Positions 43,017 through 51,720 of a stretch of DNA of 64,000 nucleotides are shown in pieces. The translations under genes and the position numbers were made by a program. The notes beneath the pieces are model-generated. The model was not told the DNA's origin. It worked only from the letters and a program-made list of their open reading frames with translations, and made no database searches. Position 1 is the first letter of the stretch. Every line of letters begins with the position of its first letter. This stretch comes from an uncultured Candidatus Melainabacteria bacterium (GTDB lineage Bacteria; Cyanobacteriota; Vampirovibrionia; Gastranaerophilales; Gastranaerophilaceae), in contig CAMUPF010000005.1 of the NCBI GenBank assembly GCA_947090755.1, forward strand, positions 28,111-92,110, written 5' to 3'.

Positions 43017-44621
43017 TCAATTTTCCAGTGTTTTTGCGTCTTCTCTGGCTGTTGAAATCAAGTCTATATGATATTTTTTGGAAAAAGTTGTCAAAATCGA
43101 CGGGTTCATTGTTGTTGGCGCGCAGTTCGTAATCATAATTTTCTTTGCACCGTAGTTCTTTAACTGAATGATTCCGCTGATTGAATTCGGGTCGCATTTT
43201 TGCAGGAAAAACCGGATATTATCGCTGTTTATTTTTATTTTTTTAAATATTTTTTCTAAAATCGTGTACATTACCGGAAAATTGTTTGCAATATTTATTT
43301 CAAGGTACTCTTTTTCGGTGGCAAGTTTAGTGAAGCTTATAATGTACGTGTCTTTTGAAAGATATTTTATGATGTCGTTAAGATAAACTTCTTGAATGGT
43401 TGATTTGGTAGACATTCCGATAAGAATTATGCGTTTGATTTCTTTTGACTCAAGTTTCTTGCTTATTTCATCAAGTTTCGCATCGAGTTCGGCTTCGTCA
43501 TAACCTGTAACGATATCATTTCTGATTTGTCCTTTGTTGAAACCTTTAGCAACCCGTGCACTTTCAACGATTTTGTTAAACTCCTTATCGTTAATTTTTG
43601 TTGCCCCTTTTGGCTGCACGGTATCCATTGTGTAAATTCGTCCGCGGATAAGGTGTTCAATATTTTGTTTGCTGTGTTTGGTTAGCAAAATTGCTCCGGG
43701 GAAAGTTGCAAAATCAAATACGCAATTTTCGTTGCTTGTTCCGTAATGCCCCACAAAATGTTTGAACTTTTTGAATTTTTCAAAAGCATGTGCGACAAGT
43801 AAATCTCCGTGCGAATAAACATCTAAATTTTCTTCGTCTTTTGTGTATTCAAGAAAATGGTATAAATCGATGAGGCTTGAACCTGAAACCAGAACGGCTT
43901 TGTTTTTACGTGTAGATGTAGAAACAACTGTCTTGCTTATTTGCCCGAAAGTCTCCGATTGAACCTGTGCGCGTTCCTTTAGTATTTCATTTTCAAGTTT
44001 TGTCACTTCAAGTATGCGCTTTTCAATTTTGTCAAGCGGAACCTTACTGAAATTGTACAAGTTTAAAGAATCAATTATTTTATCTATCGCATCCTGCTTT
44101 AATACCCCGTAGTCTGCTAATTTTAAAATATTAATTGATATACTTTTCAGGTTTAAAAGCAAAATGTAAGAGTAGAATTTTTCTTCCTCGTTAAATTTAT
44201 TTATTCTGCGCAAATAAAGCTTTTCGCCAAGCGCTATAATAGAAGAAAGGCCTGTAATGTTGTCGAGATTTATAAATTCTGACATTTCTGAGCAATTTAT
44301 GTTTTTATTTTTACAAATAGTATTATATTTGCGCTTAAGACGATTGAGATTACGGTTTAGTTTTTGTAATGCAAGTAAAACATCGTCATCAGTGTATTCG
44401 GCAACAGATATGAATTCTGATAGAGCATGAAGGATTTCCATCTCAACCTCCGGCATATCATTGCCGAGATTTTTAAGCTTTTTTACATAATGTGCAGTTT
44501 CTCTTATTAAAACAAGGATGATTTCCTGAATAGAAGAAACATTAGGCGAAATAGAGCAAGAGCCTTTTGAACTGCATTCGTTAAAATCGTATTCGTTGGA
44601 TTTATAGTTATCGTAAAACAT
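43017..44621 (-). CDS. Hybrid-cluster protein (hydroxylamine reductase) homologue lacking cluster ligands
   Basis: A 534-aa protein that aligns by motif with HCP/hydroxylamine reductase. NECSSKGSCSISPNVSSIQE matches the N-terminal Cys region, VLVSGSSLIDLYHFLEYTK, VYSHGDLLVAHAFEKFKKF and GHYGTSNENCVFDFATFPGA match the central domain, and KKYHIDLISTAREDAKTL the C-terminal end. The hybrid-cluster ligands are largely gone: the TTNC segment reads LLTKHSK, the GGCDG loop reads IGMSTKS, the next Cys is in IISFTKLATEK without Cys, and the QCNDSY segment reads NNFPVMYT. The first CxxC is also missing (MFYDNYK). So redox chemistry by the hybrid cluster is unlikely. A glutaredoxin-like gene lies 60 bases upstream. 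True function unknown. Confidence 0.7.
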   Translation of the reverse strand: MFYDNYKSNEYDFNECSSKGSCSISPNVSSIQEIILVLIRETAHYVKKLKNLGNDMPEVEMEILHALSEFISVAEYTDDDVLLALQKLNRNLNRLKRKYNTICKNKNINCSEMSEFINLDNITGLSSIIALGEKLYLRRINKFNEEEKFYSYILLLNLKSISINILKLADYGVLKQDAIDKIIDSLNLYNFSKVPLDKIEKRILEVTKLENEILKERAQVQSETFGQISKTVVSTSTRKNKAVLVSGSSLIDLYHFLEYTKDEENLDVYSHGDLLVAHAFEKFKKFKHFVGHYGTSNENCVFDFATFPGAILLTKHSKQNIEHLIRGRIYTMDTVQPKGATKINDKEFNKIVESARVAKGFNKGQIRNDIVTGYDEAELDAKLDEISKKLESKEIKRIILIGMSTKSTIQEVYLNDIIKYLSKDTYIISFTKLATEKEYLEINIANNFPVMYTILEKIFKKIKINSDNIRFFLQKCDPNSISGIIQLKNYGAKKIMITNCAPTTMNPSILTTFSKKYHIDLISTAREDAKTLEN

Positions 44622-44681
44622 TCTTTTCTCTTTTCTTTAACGTATTTGGTGATGTTTTCAGCATTGACGGTGTAATAAGCC

Positions 44682-44912
44682 TTATACCTTTTCTTGAACG
44701 TATTTGATAATGTCGTCAGAATTGTATATATAAACGTTTTTGTCTTTTACGGCAAGGAACGGAACCTGAGCCTTGCCGCCGAGTTTCATAAGTTCCATCG
44801 CGTTTTCCGGATTGTTTACGTCACGTTCGGTGTATTTGATATTGTGTGTGTGAAAATATTCTTTTACCTTGCGGCAGTAAGGACATGAATCCATTGAAAA
44901 AAGTTCTAACAT
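44682..44912 (-). CDS. Glutaredoxin-like protein
   Basis: A 76-aa thioredoxin-fold protein with the dithiol motif CPYC (MDSCPYCRKVKEYF), the cis-Pro segment QVPFLAV, and the C-terminal YNSDDIIKYVQ. It reduces disulfides or S-glutathionylated proteins, or acts in sulfur or iron delivery. It is co-directional with the hybrid-cluster-like gene, which follows 60 bases downstream, so a redox pair is plausible. Ribosome site GGAGG lies upstream. Confidence 0.9.
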   Translation of the reverse strand: MLELFSMDSCPYCRKVKEYFHTHNIKYTERDVNNPENAMELMKLGGKAQVPFLAVKDKNVYIYNSDDIIKYVQEKV

Positions 44913-45020
44913 AGTTTATACCTCCTGCTTTATGTTTTACTCTGCGTTAGAAAATTTAAATTGCCTGATTAAACTATATTGAAGTACCGTATTGTCAGAT
45001 ATGCCCGAAACGTAAACTTC

Positions 45021-45048
45021 TTGCACTATTTCTTTTTTTAAGTATAAT
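45021..45048 (+). promoter_or_regulatory. sigma70-type promoter of tig-clpPX
   Basis: TTGCAC (45021-45026), a 16-base spacer and consensus TATAAT (45043-45048), 37 bases before the tig ATG. Confidence 0.65.
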
Positions 45049-45085
45049 TAGATTAATTGTATTAAAATAGGAAAGAGGATATAAA

Positions 45086-46387
45086 ATGACTAACATCACA
45101 AAAGAAAAAGAAAATATTGTAAAAGTTGAATTAACAATTCCGGCAAAAGATGCACAAGCAGCTTATGACAACGCTGTTAAAATGTTTTCTCAATATGTAA
45201 ACGTTCCGGGATTTAGAAAAGGTAAAGCTCCTAAAACAATGGTTGAAAGACAGGTCGGTACAGATAGACTTCAACAGGAAGCTATCGAAAAACTTTTACC
45301 GCGTTTTATCGATCAGGTTGTTAAAGAAAATAATTTTGATATCGTTACGCAGCCGGAATTAACAGACGTTAAGTTTGAATTGGGTAAAGATGTCGTAGCG
45401 ACTATTAGATTGGAATTAAAGCCGGAAATGACAATCGGCGAATACAAAAATTTGAGCGTTGACGTTGAAGACGCAGTTGTAGCCGCTGATGCTGTTGACA
45501 AATCACTTGAAAGATTATTGAACCAGTATGCAGAAGTTGTTGAAGTTAAAGAAGCACGCAATGCTAAAGATACTGATATCGTTGTTATAGACTTCGACGG
45601 TTCCGCAAATGGTGAGAAAATTCAGGGCGGTGCAGGTAAAGATTACAACCTTGACCTCGCTCATTCAAACTTTATTCCGGGCTTCGCTGAAGGCATCGTT
45701 GGCAAACCGATGAATGAAGAGTTTGACGTAAATGTAACTTTCCCTGAAGAATACCATGAAGAATCTTTGAAAGGTCAGCCGGCAGTATTTAAGGTTACAG
45801 TTAAGGCTATCAAAGAAAGAATTATGCCTGAATTAAACGATGAATTCGCGAAAAAAGTAGGCGGATTTGATACTGTTGACGCGCTTAAAGAAGATATTAA
45901 AAAACATCTTGACGCTCAAAGAGAAGCTGCAAATCTTCAAAACGCAGAAAACGTAGTATTCGGCAAAGTTATGGATACAGTTAAAGTTGATATCCCGCAA
46001 TCAATGATTGACAGAGAATTCGAGGCGTTAAAGGCTGAATACACTGAAAGATTCTCAATGCAAGGACTTTCTCTGGAAAACGTATTCAAAGCTCAAGGAC
46101 AGGATGCTGATAAAGTTCTTAAAGAAGAAGCAGAATCAAGAATTAAAAATACTTTGTTAATCGATAAAATCGCTAAAGATGAAGAAATTAAATTGTCACC
46201 TGTTGATATTCAATTGAAACTTCAAGAATTAAGCCGTATGTACGGTGTTGATACGCAAACAATGATGAAACAATTCTCATCTAATCCGGGTGTGTTAACT
46301 GCTATTTCACAACAGGCAATTAACGACAAAGTTAGAAAATTCCTCGTTGACAACAACAAAATTAATTACGTTGTTTCATCTAAATAG
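45086..46387 (+). CDS. tig: Trigger factor (ribosome-associated chaperone and prolyl isomerase)
   Basis: A 433-aa chaperone that binds nascent chains at the ribosome exit. The N-terminal ribosome-binding loop is PGFRKGKAPKTMVE. The FKBP-like isomerase domain (about 150-245) has DTDIVVIDFDGSANG, FIPGFAEGIVGKP and FPEEYHEESLKGQPAVF. The C-terminal helical arms follow. Full length for the family. It heads the classical tig-clpP-clpX group, 59 bases before clpP, after a strong promoter. Ribosome site AAAGAGG. Confidence 0.97.
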   Translation: MTNITKEKENIVKVELTIPAKDAQAAYDNAVKMFSQYVNVPGFRKGKAPKTMVERQVGTDRLQQEAIEKLLPRFIDQVVKENNFDIVTQPELTDVKFELGKDVVATIRLELKPEMTIGEYKNLSVDVEDAVVAADAVDKSLERLLNQYAEVVEVKEARNAKDTDIVVIDFDGSANGEKIQGGAGKDYNLDLAHSNFIPGFAEGIVGKPMNEEFDVNVTFPEEYHEESLKGQPAVFKVTVKAIKERIMPELNDEFAKKVGGFDTVDALKEDIKKHLDAQREAANLQNAENVVFGKVMDTVKVDIPQSMIDREFEALKAEYTERFSMQGLSLENVFKAQGQDADKVLKEEAESRIKNTLLIDKIAKDEEIKLSPVDIQLKLQELSRMYGVDTQTMMKQFSSNPGVLTAISQQAINDKVRKFLVDNNKINYVVSSK

Positions 46388-46446
46388 GGGATTTGATTAT
46401 TAAGTTGAGAGAGTTTAATATATAAATAGAGAAAGGAAAACAGAGA

Positions 46447-47040
46447 ATGAGTTTTGTACCTGTAGTAATCGAACAATCAAGCCGCGGTGAACGCTCGTTT
46501 GATATCTTCTCAAGATTATTGAGAGAAAGAATTATTTTTCTGGGAACGCCTATTGACGATATGGTCGCGAACCTTGTTGTCGCACAGCTCCTGTTGTTAG
46601 ACAGTGAAAACCCTGAAAAAGATATTATGTTATACATTAACAGCCCGGGCGGAAGCGTAACTGCCGGTCTGGCAATTTATGATACAATGCAGCACATTAG
46701 AGCAGATGTTTCAACAATCTGTCTCGGTCAGGCTGCTTCTATGGGTGCGTTCCTGTTATCTTCAGGCGCTAAAGGTAAAAGATTGGCGCTCCCTCACTCT
46801 CGCGTGTTGATTCACCAACCTCTCGGCGGTGCGCAAGGTCAGGCTACTGATATCGAAATTCAGGCGCAAGAAATTTTACGTATCAAGAAAACTTTGAACG
46901 AAATCTTAGCGTCTAATACCGGTCAATCTATCAAAAAAATTGAAAAAGATACTGACCGTGACTATATCATGACTCCGCAAGAAGCTCTTGAATACGGTAT
47001 GATTGATAAAGTCGTTACACGTGAAGAATTAAAAAAATAG
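46447..47040 (+). CDS. clpP: ATP-dependent Clp protease proteolytic subunit
   Basis: A 197-aa serine peptidase that forms the double-ring proteolytic chamber used with ClpX. The catalytic triad is in place: Ser in [19 protein letters not shown], His in [13 protein letters not shown] and Asp in [13 protein letters not shown]. The N-terminus [19 protein letters not shown] may be processed. It sits between tig and clpX, with 24 bases to clpX, as in many bacteria. Ribosome site AGAAAGG. Confidence 0.98.
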   Translation: MSFVPVVIEQSSRGERSFDIFSRLLRERIIFLGTPIDDMVANLVVAQLLLLDSENPEKDIMLYINSPGGSVTAGLAIYDTMQHIRADVSTICLGQAASMGAFLLSSGAKGKRLALPHSRVLIHQPLGGAQGQATDIEIQAQEILRIKKTLNEILASNTGQSIKKIEKDTDRDYIMTPQEALEYGMIDKVVTREELKK

Positions 47041-47064
47041 ACAGTATATCGGAGATTTATATTA

Positions 47065-48372
47065 ATGCCAAAACACGATGATAGTAAACTAAAATGTTCA
47101 TTCTGCGGAAAAACTCAGGATCAGGTTAAAAAATTGATTGCCGGCCCTGAAGTCTTCATCTGTGATGAATGCGTAGAACTTTGCAACGAAATTCTTGATG
47201 AAGAATTTTTTGATTCAAAAGAAAAATCTTCACTTGAAGGTGCAGAGTCTTCTGCCGATGAAAAACCTATTCCTAAGCCGCATGAAATTAAGGCTTATCT
47301 GGATGAATATATCATCGGTCAGGATGACGCTAAAAAAGTTCTTTCAGTCGCAGTTTACAATCATTATAAACGTTTGAAAAATAACGAAGCTTCTGACTTG
47401 AAGAATGATGTTGAAATTCAAAAATCAAACATACTTCTTGTTGGCCCTACAGGAAGCGGTAAAACATTATTAGCACAAACTTTAGCAAAAATGCTGGATG
47501 TACCGTTTGCAGTGGCTGACGCAACAACCTTGACAGAAGCGGGTTATGTGGGCGATGACGTTGAAAATATTCTTTTGAGATTATATCAAAACGCAGATTT
47601 TGACGCTCAAAAAGCACAACGCGGCATTATATATGTCGATGAAATCGATAAAATTTCACGTAAATCCGAAAATACATCAATTACAAGAGATGTATCAGGT
47701 GAAGGTGTGCAACAGGCTTTGTTGAAACTAATAGAAGGTACTGTTGCCCACGTTCCGCCTCAAGGCGGAAGAAAGCACCCGCATCAGGAGCATATTGAAA
47801 TTGACACTAAAAATATTTTGTTTATTGTCGGCGGTGCGTTTGTAGGTTTGGAAAAAATCATTGAAAGACGTACAAATGACGGCACATCAATAGGTTTCGG
47901 CGCTAAAGGTGCTTTGACTCAGGCTGAAAAAGACGCTAATGCAAATAAAATTTTAAAGAAATTGCAGCCTGATGATTTAATGAAGTTTGGTTTGATTCCT
48001 GAATTTATCGGACGTATTCCGACTTATGCGGTATTAGACCAGCTTAATGAAAAAACATTGAAGATGATATTAACAGAACCGAAGAACGCCATTTTGAAAC
48101 AGTATAAACGTCTTTTAGAGATGGATAATGTTAAACTTGAGTTTGAACCTGCGGCAGTAGATTTAATTGCAAAAGAGGCAATAAAGAGAAAAACCGGGGC
48201 AAGAGCATTGCGTTCTATCGTTGAAGAGTTGATGCTTGACATTATGTATGATGTTCCGTTAAAGGGTGATATTACCGAGTTTGTAGTAACTGAAGATATG
48301 GTTAAAAATCGCAACAATGCAGAACTCATACAGTTGCCGACTTTAAACAAGTCTAATGAAAGTATCGCTTAG
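47065..48372 (+). CDS. clpX: ATP-dependent Clp protease ATP-binding subunit ClpX
   Basis: A 435-aa AAA+ unfoldase that recognises tagged substrates and feeds them to ClpP. The N-terminal zinc-binding domain has [11 protein letters not shown] and [10 protein letters not shown]. Walker A is GPTGSGKT, the pore loop lies in AGYVGDD, Walker B is [10 protein letters not shown], and the arginine finger and sensor region are in the second half ([28 protein letters not shown]). Full length. Follows clpP in the same operon. Confidence 0.98.
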   Translation: MPKHDDSKLKCSFCGKTQDQVKKLIAGPEVFICDECVELCNEILDEEFFDSKEKSSLEGAESSADEKPIPKPHEIKAYLDEYIIGQDDAKKVLSVAVYNHYKRLKNNEASDLKNDVEIQKSNILLVGPTGSGKTLLAQTLAKMLDVPFAVADATTLTEAGYVGDDVENILLRLYQNADFDAQKAQRGIIYVDEIDKISRKSENTSITRDVSGEGVQQALLKLIEGTVAHVPPQGGRKHPHQEHIEIDTKNILFIVGGAFVGLEKIIERRTNDGTSIGFGAKGALTQAEKDANANKILKKLQPDDLMKFGLIPEFIGRIPTYAVLDQLNEKTLKMILTEPKNAILKQYKRLLEMDNVKLEFEPAAVDLIAKEAIKRKTGARALRSIVEELMLDIMYDVPLKGDITEFVVTEDMVKNRNNAELIQLPTLNKSNESIA

Positions 48373-48379
48373 GCAATCG

Positions 48380-48420
48380 GCAGCCTGCAAGGAATTGGCG
48401 TAATTGCCGGCTGCTTTATT
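48380..48420 (+). terminator. Possible terminator between clpX and polA
   Basis: GCAGCC (48380-48385) can pair with GGCTGC (48409-48414), followed by TTTATTT. A competing pairing GGCAAT/ATTGCC (48372-48377 with 48403-48408) crosses it, so the true structure is unclear. Confidence 0.4.
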
Positions 48421-48432
48421 TGGAACAAGGGT

Positions 48433-51261
48433 ATGGATAAAAAGAAAAATTTAATACTGATTGACGGACATGCGCTGGCGTTCAGGCAGTATTTTGCACT
48501 TGAACGTACAGGAATGCGTACCTCTACAGGTGTTCCGTCCTGGGCTGTTTTTGGCTTTTTTAAGGCCGTGTTTGATTTGATGAAGAATAAAACTTTAGAA
48601 CCTGACGCGATTGCTGTCACGTTTGACGTAAGTCATAATACGTTTAGAACCGAGCAGTATGCAGAATACAAGGCAAATCGTGAAAAAATGCCGGATGATA
48701 TGCATGTGCAAATGGGGCTAATTTATGACGGATTGAAGGCGTTTAATATTCCTATTTATCAAAAAGAGGGATTTGAGGCGGACGACGTAATCGGAACTAT
48801 TTCTAAAAAAGCCTGTGAACTCGGGCATAAGGTCTATATTTTAACAGGTGATCAGGATTCATTCCAACTTGTTGACCGCGAGGGATGTGTAAAAGTCATT
48901 ATTCCTTCTAAGGGTGAACTTGTCGAATACGATTGGGACAAGGTTTATGAAAAACTTGGAGTTTATCCAAATCAGGTTATTGATTATAAAGCCCTTCGAG
49001 GAGATTCATCGGATAATATTCCTGGGATTCGCGGTATAGGTGAGAAAACTGCGCAAAAGCTTTTGACTGCATACGGCGATTTGGATAATGTTTATGCAAA
49101 CTTTGAAGATATCAAAGAAAAGGCTGTCAAAGAAAAGATTCGTACCGGTAAAGATATTGCTTATCTGAGCCGTTTTCTGGCAACAATTGTCCGTGATGTT
49201 GATGTTGAATTCGATTTTGATAAAGCATGTATTAATCTGCCTGATATTACAAAAGTTACTGAATTCTTAGCGAAAATGCAATTTTTTACCTTCCTGAAAA
49301 ATATTAAAAATATTCTGGAAACATTCAACCGTGCGGGTGAAAATTGCTCTCAGGAGGATAATTCTAATACACAACTCGGTCTTTTTGGCGCTCAGGAGCC
49401 TGCCGAATCTACACTTGCGCAAAAGAATATTCTTGAGCAAGAAGTCACAACTGTGGAAGAATTTAATTCAATGGTTGAAAATATCAGGGCAAAAGGTGCA
49501 TTTTTCTTTTCGACCAGTGCAACTGTTGATCATATATTGAAACAAAAGATTAATTACATTGCTCTTGGGGTTGCGGACATAAAGGTGGACGCTGACAAGA
49601 GAATTTCTGTTTCAATAGATGATGAGCATAAGGCATCGGTTTATTATATTCCGCTGAATCTGCGTTATAATCTTTCATTTGGCTCGTCAGGCGCATTGAT
49701 GCAACGATTTAGAGAACTTTTTGAAGATGAAAATCTGGCAAAAATTACGGTGGATTCTAAAAAGGAATATAACACACTGCGCGCGAACGGAATAGAGTTG
49801 AAAAATATAATTTTTGACGCGGTGCTGGCAAGTTATGTTGAAAATCCGTCGAATAACCATGATATGGATGTGCAGGCGCTGCAATGCTTGAATATTTCAC
49901 CGGTTAAAGAGATGAATGTTAACGTTAAGTCTGTTCAACTGGGGCTTTTAGAAGACGGTGCGGATTACGCTAAAGCCTACCGTGAAATCTGGCTTTTGAT
50001 GGAGTTGACAAAGTTCAGGGTTGAGAGTTTTGACAATTCTAACTGGAAACTTTTGCAGCAAATGGAGATTCCGCTGGCAAAAGTGCTTGCGGATATGGAA
50101 TACGACGGCGTTGCGATTAATATCAACTGTCTTAATGAATTGACGGAGTTTTTGAATAAAAAAATCCGCCGGCTTGAGCGATCTATATTTGAACTTGCAG
50201 ATGAGGGTTTTAATATGAATTCGCCAAAACAGGTGAGTCAAATTCTTTTTGAAAAGCTGGGAATTCAGCATAAGAAGAAGTCAAAAGGGCGTGCAAATTT
50301 TTCAACAAGCGCGGAAGTCCTTGAAGAACTGGCAGAAGAACATGATATCGCAAAATTTTTGCTTCAGTATCGTAAGTATTCAAAACTTAAATCAACTTAT
50401 ACTGACGCACTGCCAAATTTGATAAATCCTGTGGATAATCGGATTCATACGACCTATAACCAGACTATCACAGCAACCGGCAGGCTTTCATCTTCGAACC
50501 CTAATTTACAAAATATTCCGATACGAACAGATGAGGGTGAAAAAATCAGGGCGGCATTTGTTCCGCAAAATCCTGATAATCTTATCGTTTCTGCGGATTA
50601 TTCACAAATTGAATTGCGTTTGCTTGCACATATTTCTGACGATAAGAATTTACAACAAGCCTTTATTTTCGATAAAGATGTTCACGCGATTACGGCGTCA
50701 AATGTGTTTCAGGTTCCGTTGTCAAGTGTTACCAAGCAGATGAGAGGAATTGCAAAGACCGTTAACTTCGGGATAATTTACGGCCAAACCCGCTATGGAC
50801 TTGCGAAAGCTATTGATATAACTATCGAGGAGGCCGAAGAGTTTATTAATCGTTATTTTGCGACGTATCCGGGAATTAAACTCTATATGAACGCAATGAT
50901 TGAGCGTGTTATGATTGACGGTTATGCAGAAACGATTTTTGGCCGCCGGCGCTTCTTCCAGAATGAAATCACCAGTTCAAACGCTATGGTGAGAGAATTT
51001 GCTAAACGCGCTGCGATTAACTTCCCGATGCAGGGTTCAGCGTCTGATTTGATGAAACTTGCAATGATTCGTTTTTATAACGATTTGAAAACGCAAAATC
51101 TTAAATCACGACTGATTATGCAGGTACACGATGAAATGGTTGTTGAAGTTGAACGTGATGAACTTGATATCGTTAAACAGTTGTTAAAAGATGCGATGGA
51201 ACTGGATCAACCACTTTCGGTGCCGCTGCTTGTAAATATAAAAGAGGGCTCAACATGGTAA
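48433..51261 (+). CDS. polA: DNA polymerase I
   Basis: A 942-aa three-domain enzyme for Okazaki fragment maturation and repair. The 5'-3' exonuclease (1-300) has LIDGHALAFR, EADDVIGT and LTGDQDSFQL. The middle domain (about 340-540) has the fold position of the 3'-5' exonuclease, but FDTET is replaced by FFFSTSAT, so proofreading is probably lost. The polymerase domain carries motif A (SADYSQIELRLLAHI), motif B (RGIAKTVNFGIIYG) and motif C (MQVHDEMVVE). An exported-protein gene overlaps its end by 7 bases. Follows clpX. Confidence 0.97.
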   Translation: MDKKKNLILIDGHALAFRQYFALERTGMRTSTGVPSWAVFGFFKAVFDLMKNKTLEPDAIAVTFDVSHNTFRTEQYAEYKANREKMPDDMHVQMGLIYDGLKAFNIPIYQKEGFEADDVIGTISKKACELGHKVYILTGDQDSFQLVDREGCVKVIIPSKGELVEYDWDKVYEKLGVYPNQVIDYKALRGDSSDNIPGIRGIGEKTAQKLLTAYGDLDNVYANFEDIKEKAVKEKIRTGKDIAYLSRFLATIVRDVDVEFDFDKACINLPDITKVTEFLAKMQFFTFLKNIKNILETFNRAGENCSQEDNSNTQLGLFGAQEPAESTLAQKNILEQEVTTVEEFNSMVENIRAKGAFFFSTSATVDHILKQKINYIALGVADIKVDADKRISVSIDDEHKASVYYIPLNLRYNLSFGSSGALMQRFRELFEDENLAKITVDSKKEYNTLRANGIELKNIIFDAVLASYVENPSNNHDMDVQALQCLNISPVKEMNVNVKSVQLGLLEDGADYAKAYREIWLLMELTKFRVESFDNSNWKLLQQMEIPLAKVLADMEYDGVAININCLNELTEFLNKKIRRLERSIFELADEGFNMNSPKQVSQILFEKLGIQHKKKSKGRANFSTSAEVLEELAEEHDIAKFLLQYRKYSKLKSTYTDALPNLINPVDNRIHTTYNQTITATGRLSSSNPNLQNIPIRTDEGEKIRAAFVPQNPDNLIVSADYSQIELRLLAHISDDKNLQQAFIFDKDVHAITASNVFQVPLSSVTKQMRGIAKTVNFGIIYGQTRYGLAKAIDITIEEAEEFINRYFATYPGIKLYMNAMIERVMIDGYAETIFGRRRFFQNEITSSNAMVREFAKRAAINFPMQGSASDLMKLAMIRFYNDLKTQNLKSRLIMQVHDEMVVEVERDELDIVKQLLKDAMELDQPLSVPLLVNIKEGSTW

Positions 51262-51683
51262 TAAAAAAGTATTTTCTACTGGCATTGCTGGCGTTTTTGC
51301 CGCTAAGCGCATTGGCTGAAGAACCTGCCGCTCCGGCTCAGCCGCTTGCGCTGGAACTTGTCACACCGCAGAACATTGATTTCTCAAAATGCGTGCAGAC
51401 GTTCAACTTTCCGGTAGAAAAGCTTTTTTACATGTCGATTTTATCATTGAATGCAAATCGGTTTGAAATAGAAGAATTGCAGTCAAAAATGGGCTATATT
51501 TTATTTAAAGCGGCGGGAAAACCGTTTCTTATGAGTGTTATAAAAGTTGATAGTGAGCATTCCATGCTAAAAATCACACCGGCAGATAATGTTTATTACT
51601 TTCCGTACGGTGTAGTTTATAATATATATAAATATATAGAAATGAATGCCGATGAAAAGTTACAGGCTCTTGACATGATGTAA
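51255..51683 (+). CDS. Small exported protein of unknown function
   Basis: A 142-aa protein with a signal peptide (MVIKKYFLLALLAFLPLSALA). A Pro/Ala-rich linker (EEPAAPAQP) is followed by a compact alpha-beta domain (about 40-142) with CVQTFNFPVEKLFYMSILSL and YILFKAAGKPFLMSVI. No family was recognised. Its ATG overlaps the polA stop (ATGGTAA), so it is translated from the same transcript, an odd partner for a DNA polymerase. The promoter of pilin copy 5 begins within its last codons. Confidence 0.6.
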   Translation: MVIKKYFLLALLAFLPLSALAEEPAAPAQPLALELVTPQNIDFSKCVQTFNFPVEKLFYMSILSLNANRFEIEELQSKMGYILFKAAGKPFLMSVIKVDSEHSMLKITPADNVYYFPYGVVYNIYKYIEMNADEKLQALDMM

Positions 51684-51698
51684 AACATGCCGCATAAT
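51670..51698 (+). promoter_or_regulatory. Pilin-family promoter, copy 5
   Basis: TTGACA (51670-51675), a 17-base spacer with AAAACATGCCG, and CATAAT (51693-51698). The -35 box lies inside the upstream exported-protein gene. Confidence 0.8.
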
Positions 51699-51720
51699 AA
51701 TCATAGAAAGTGAGGATTAT

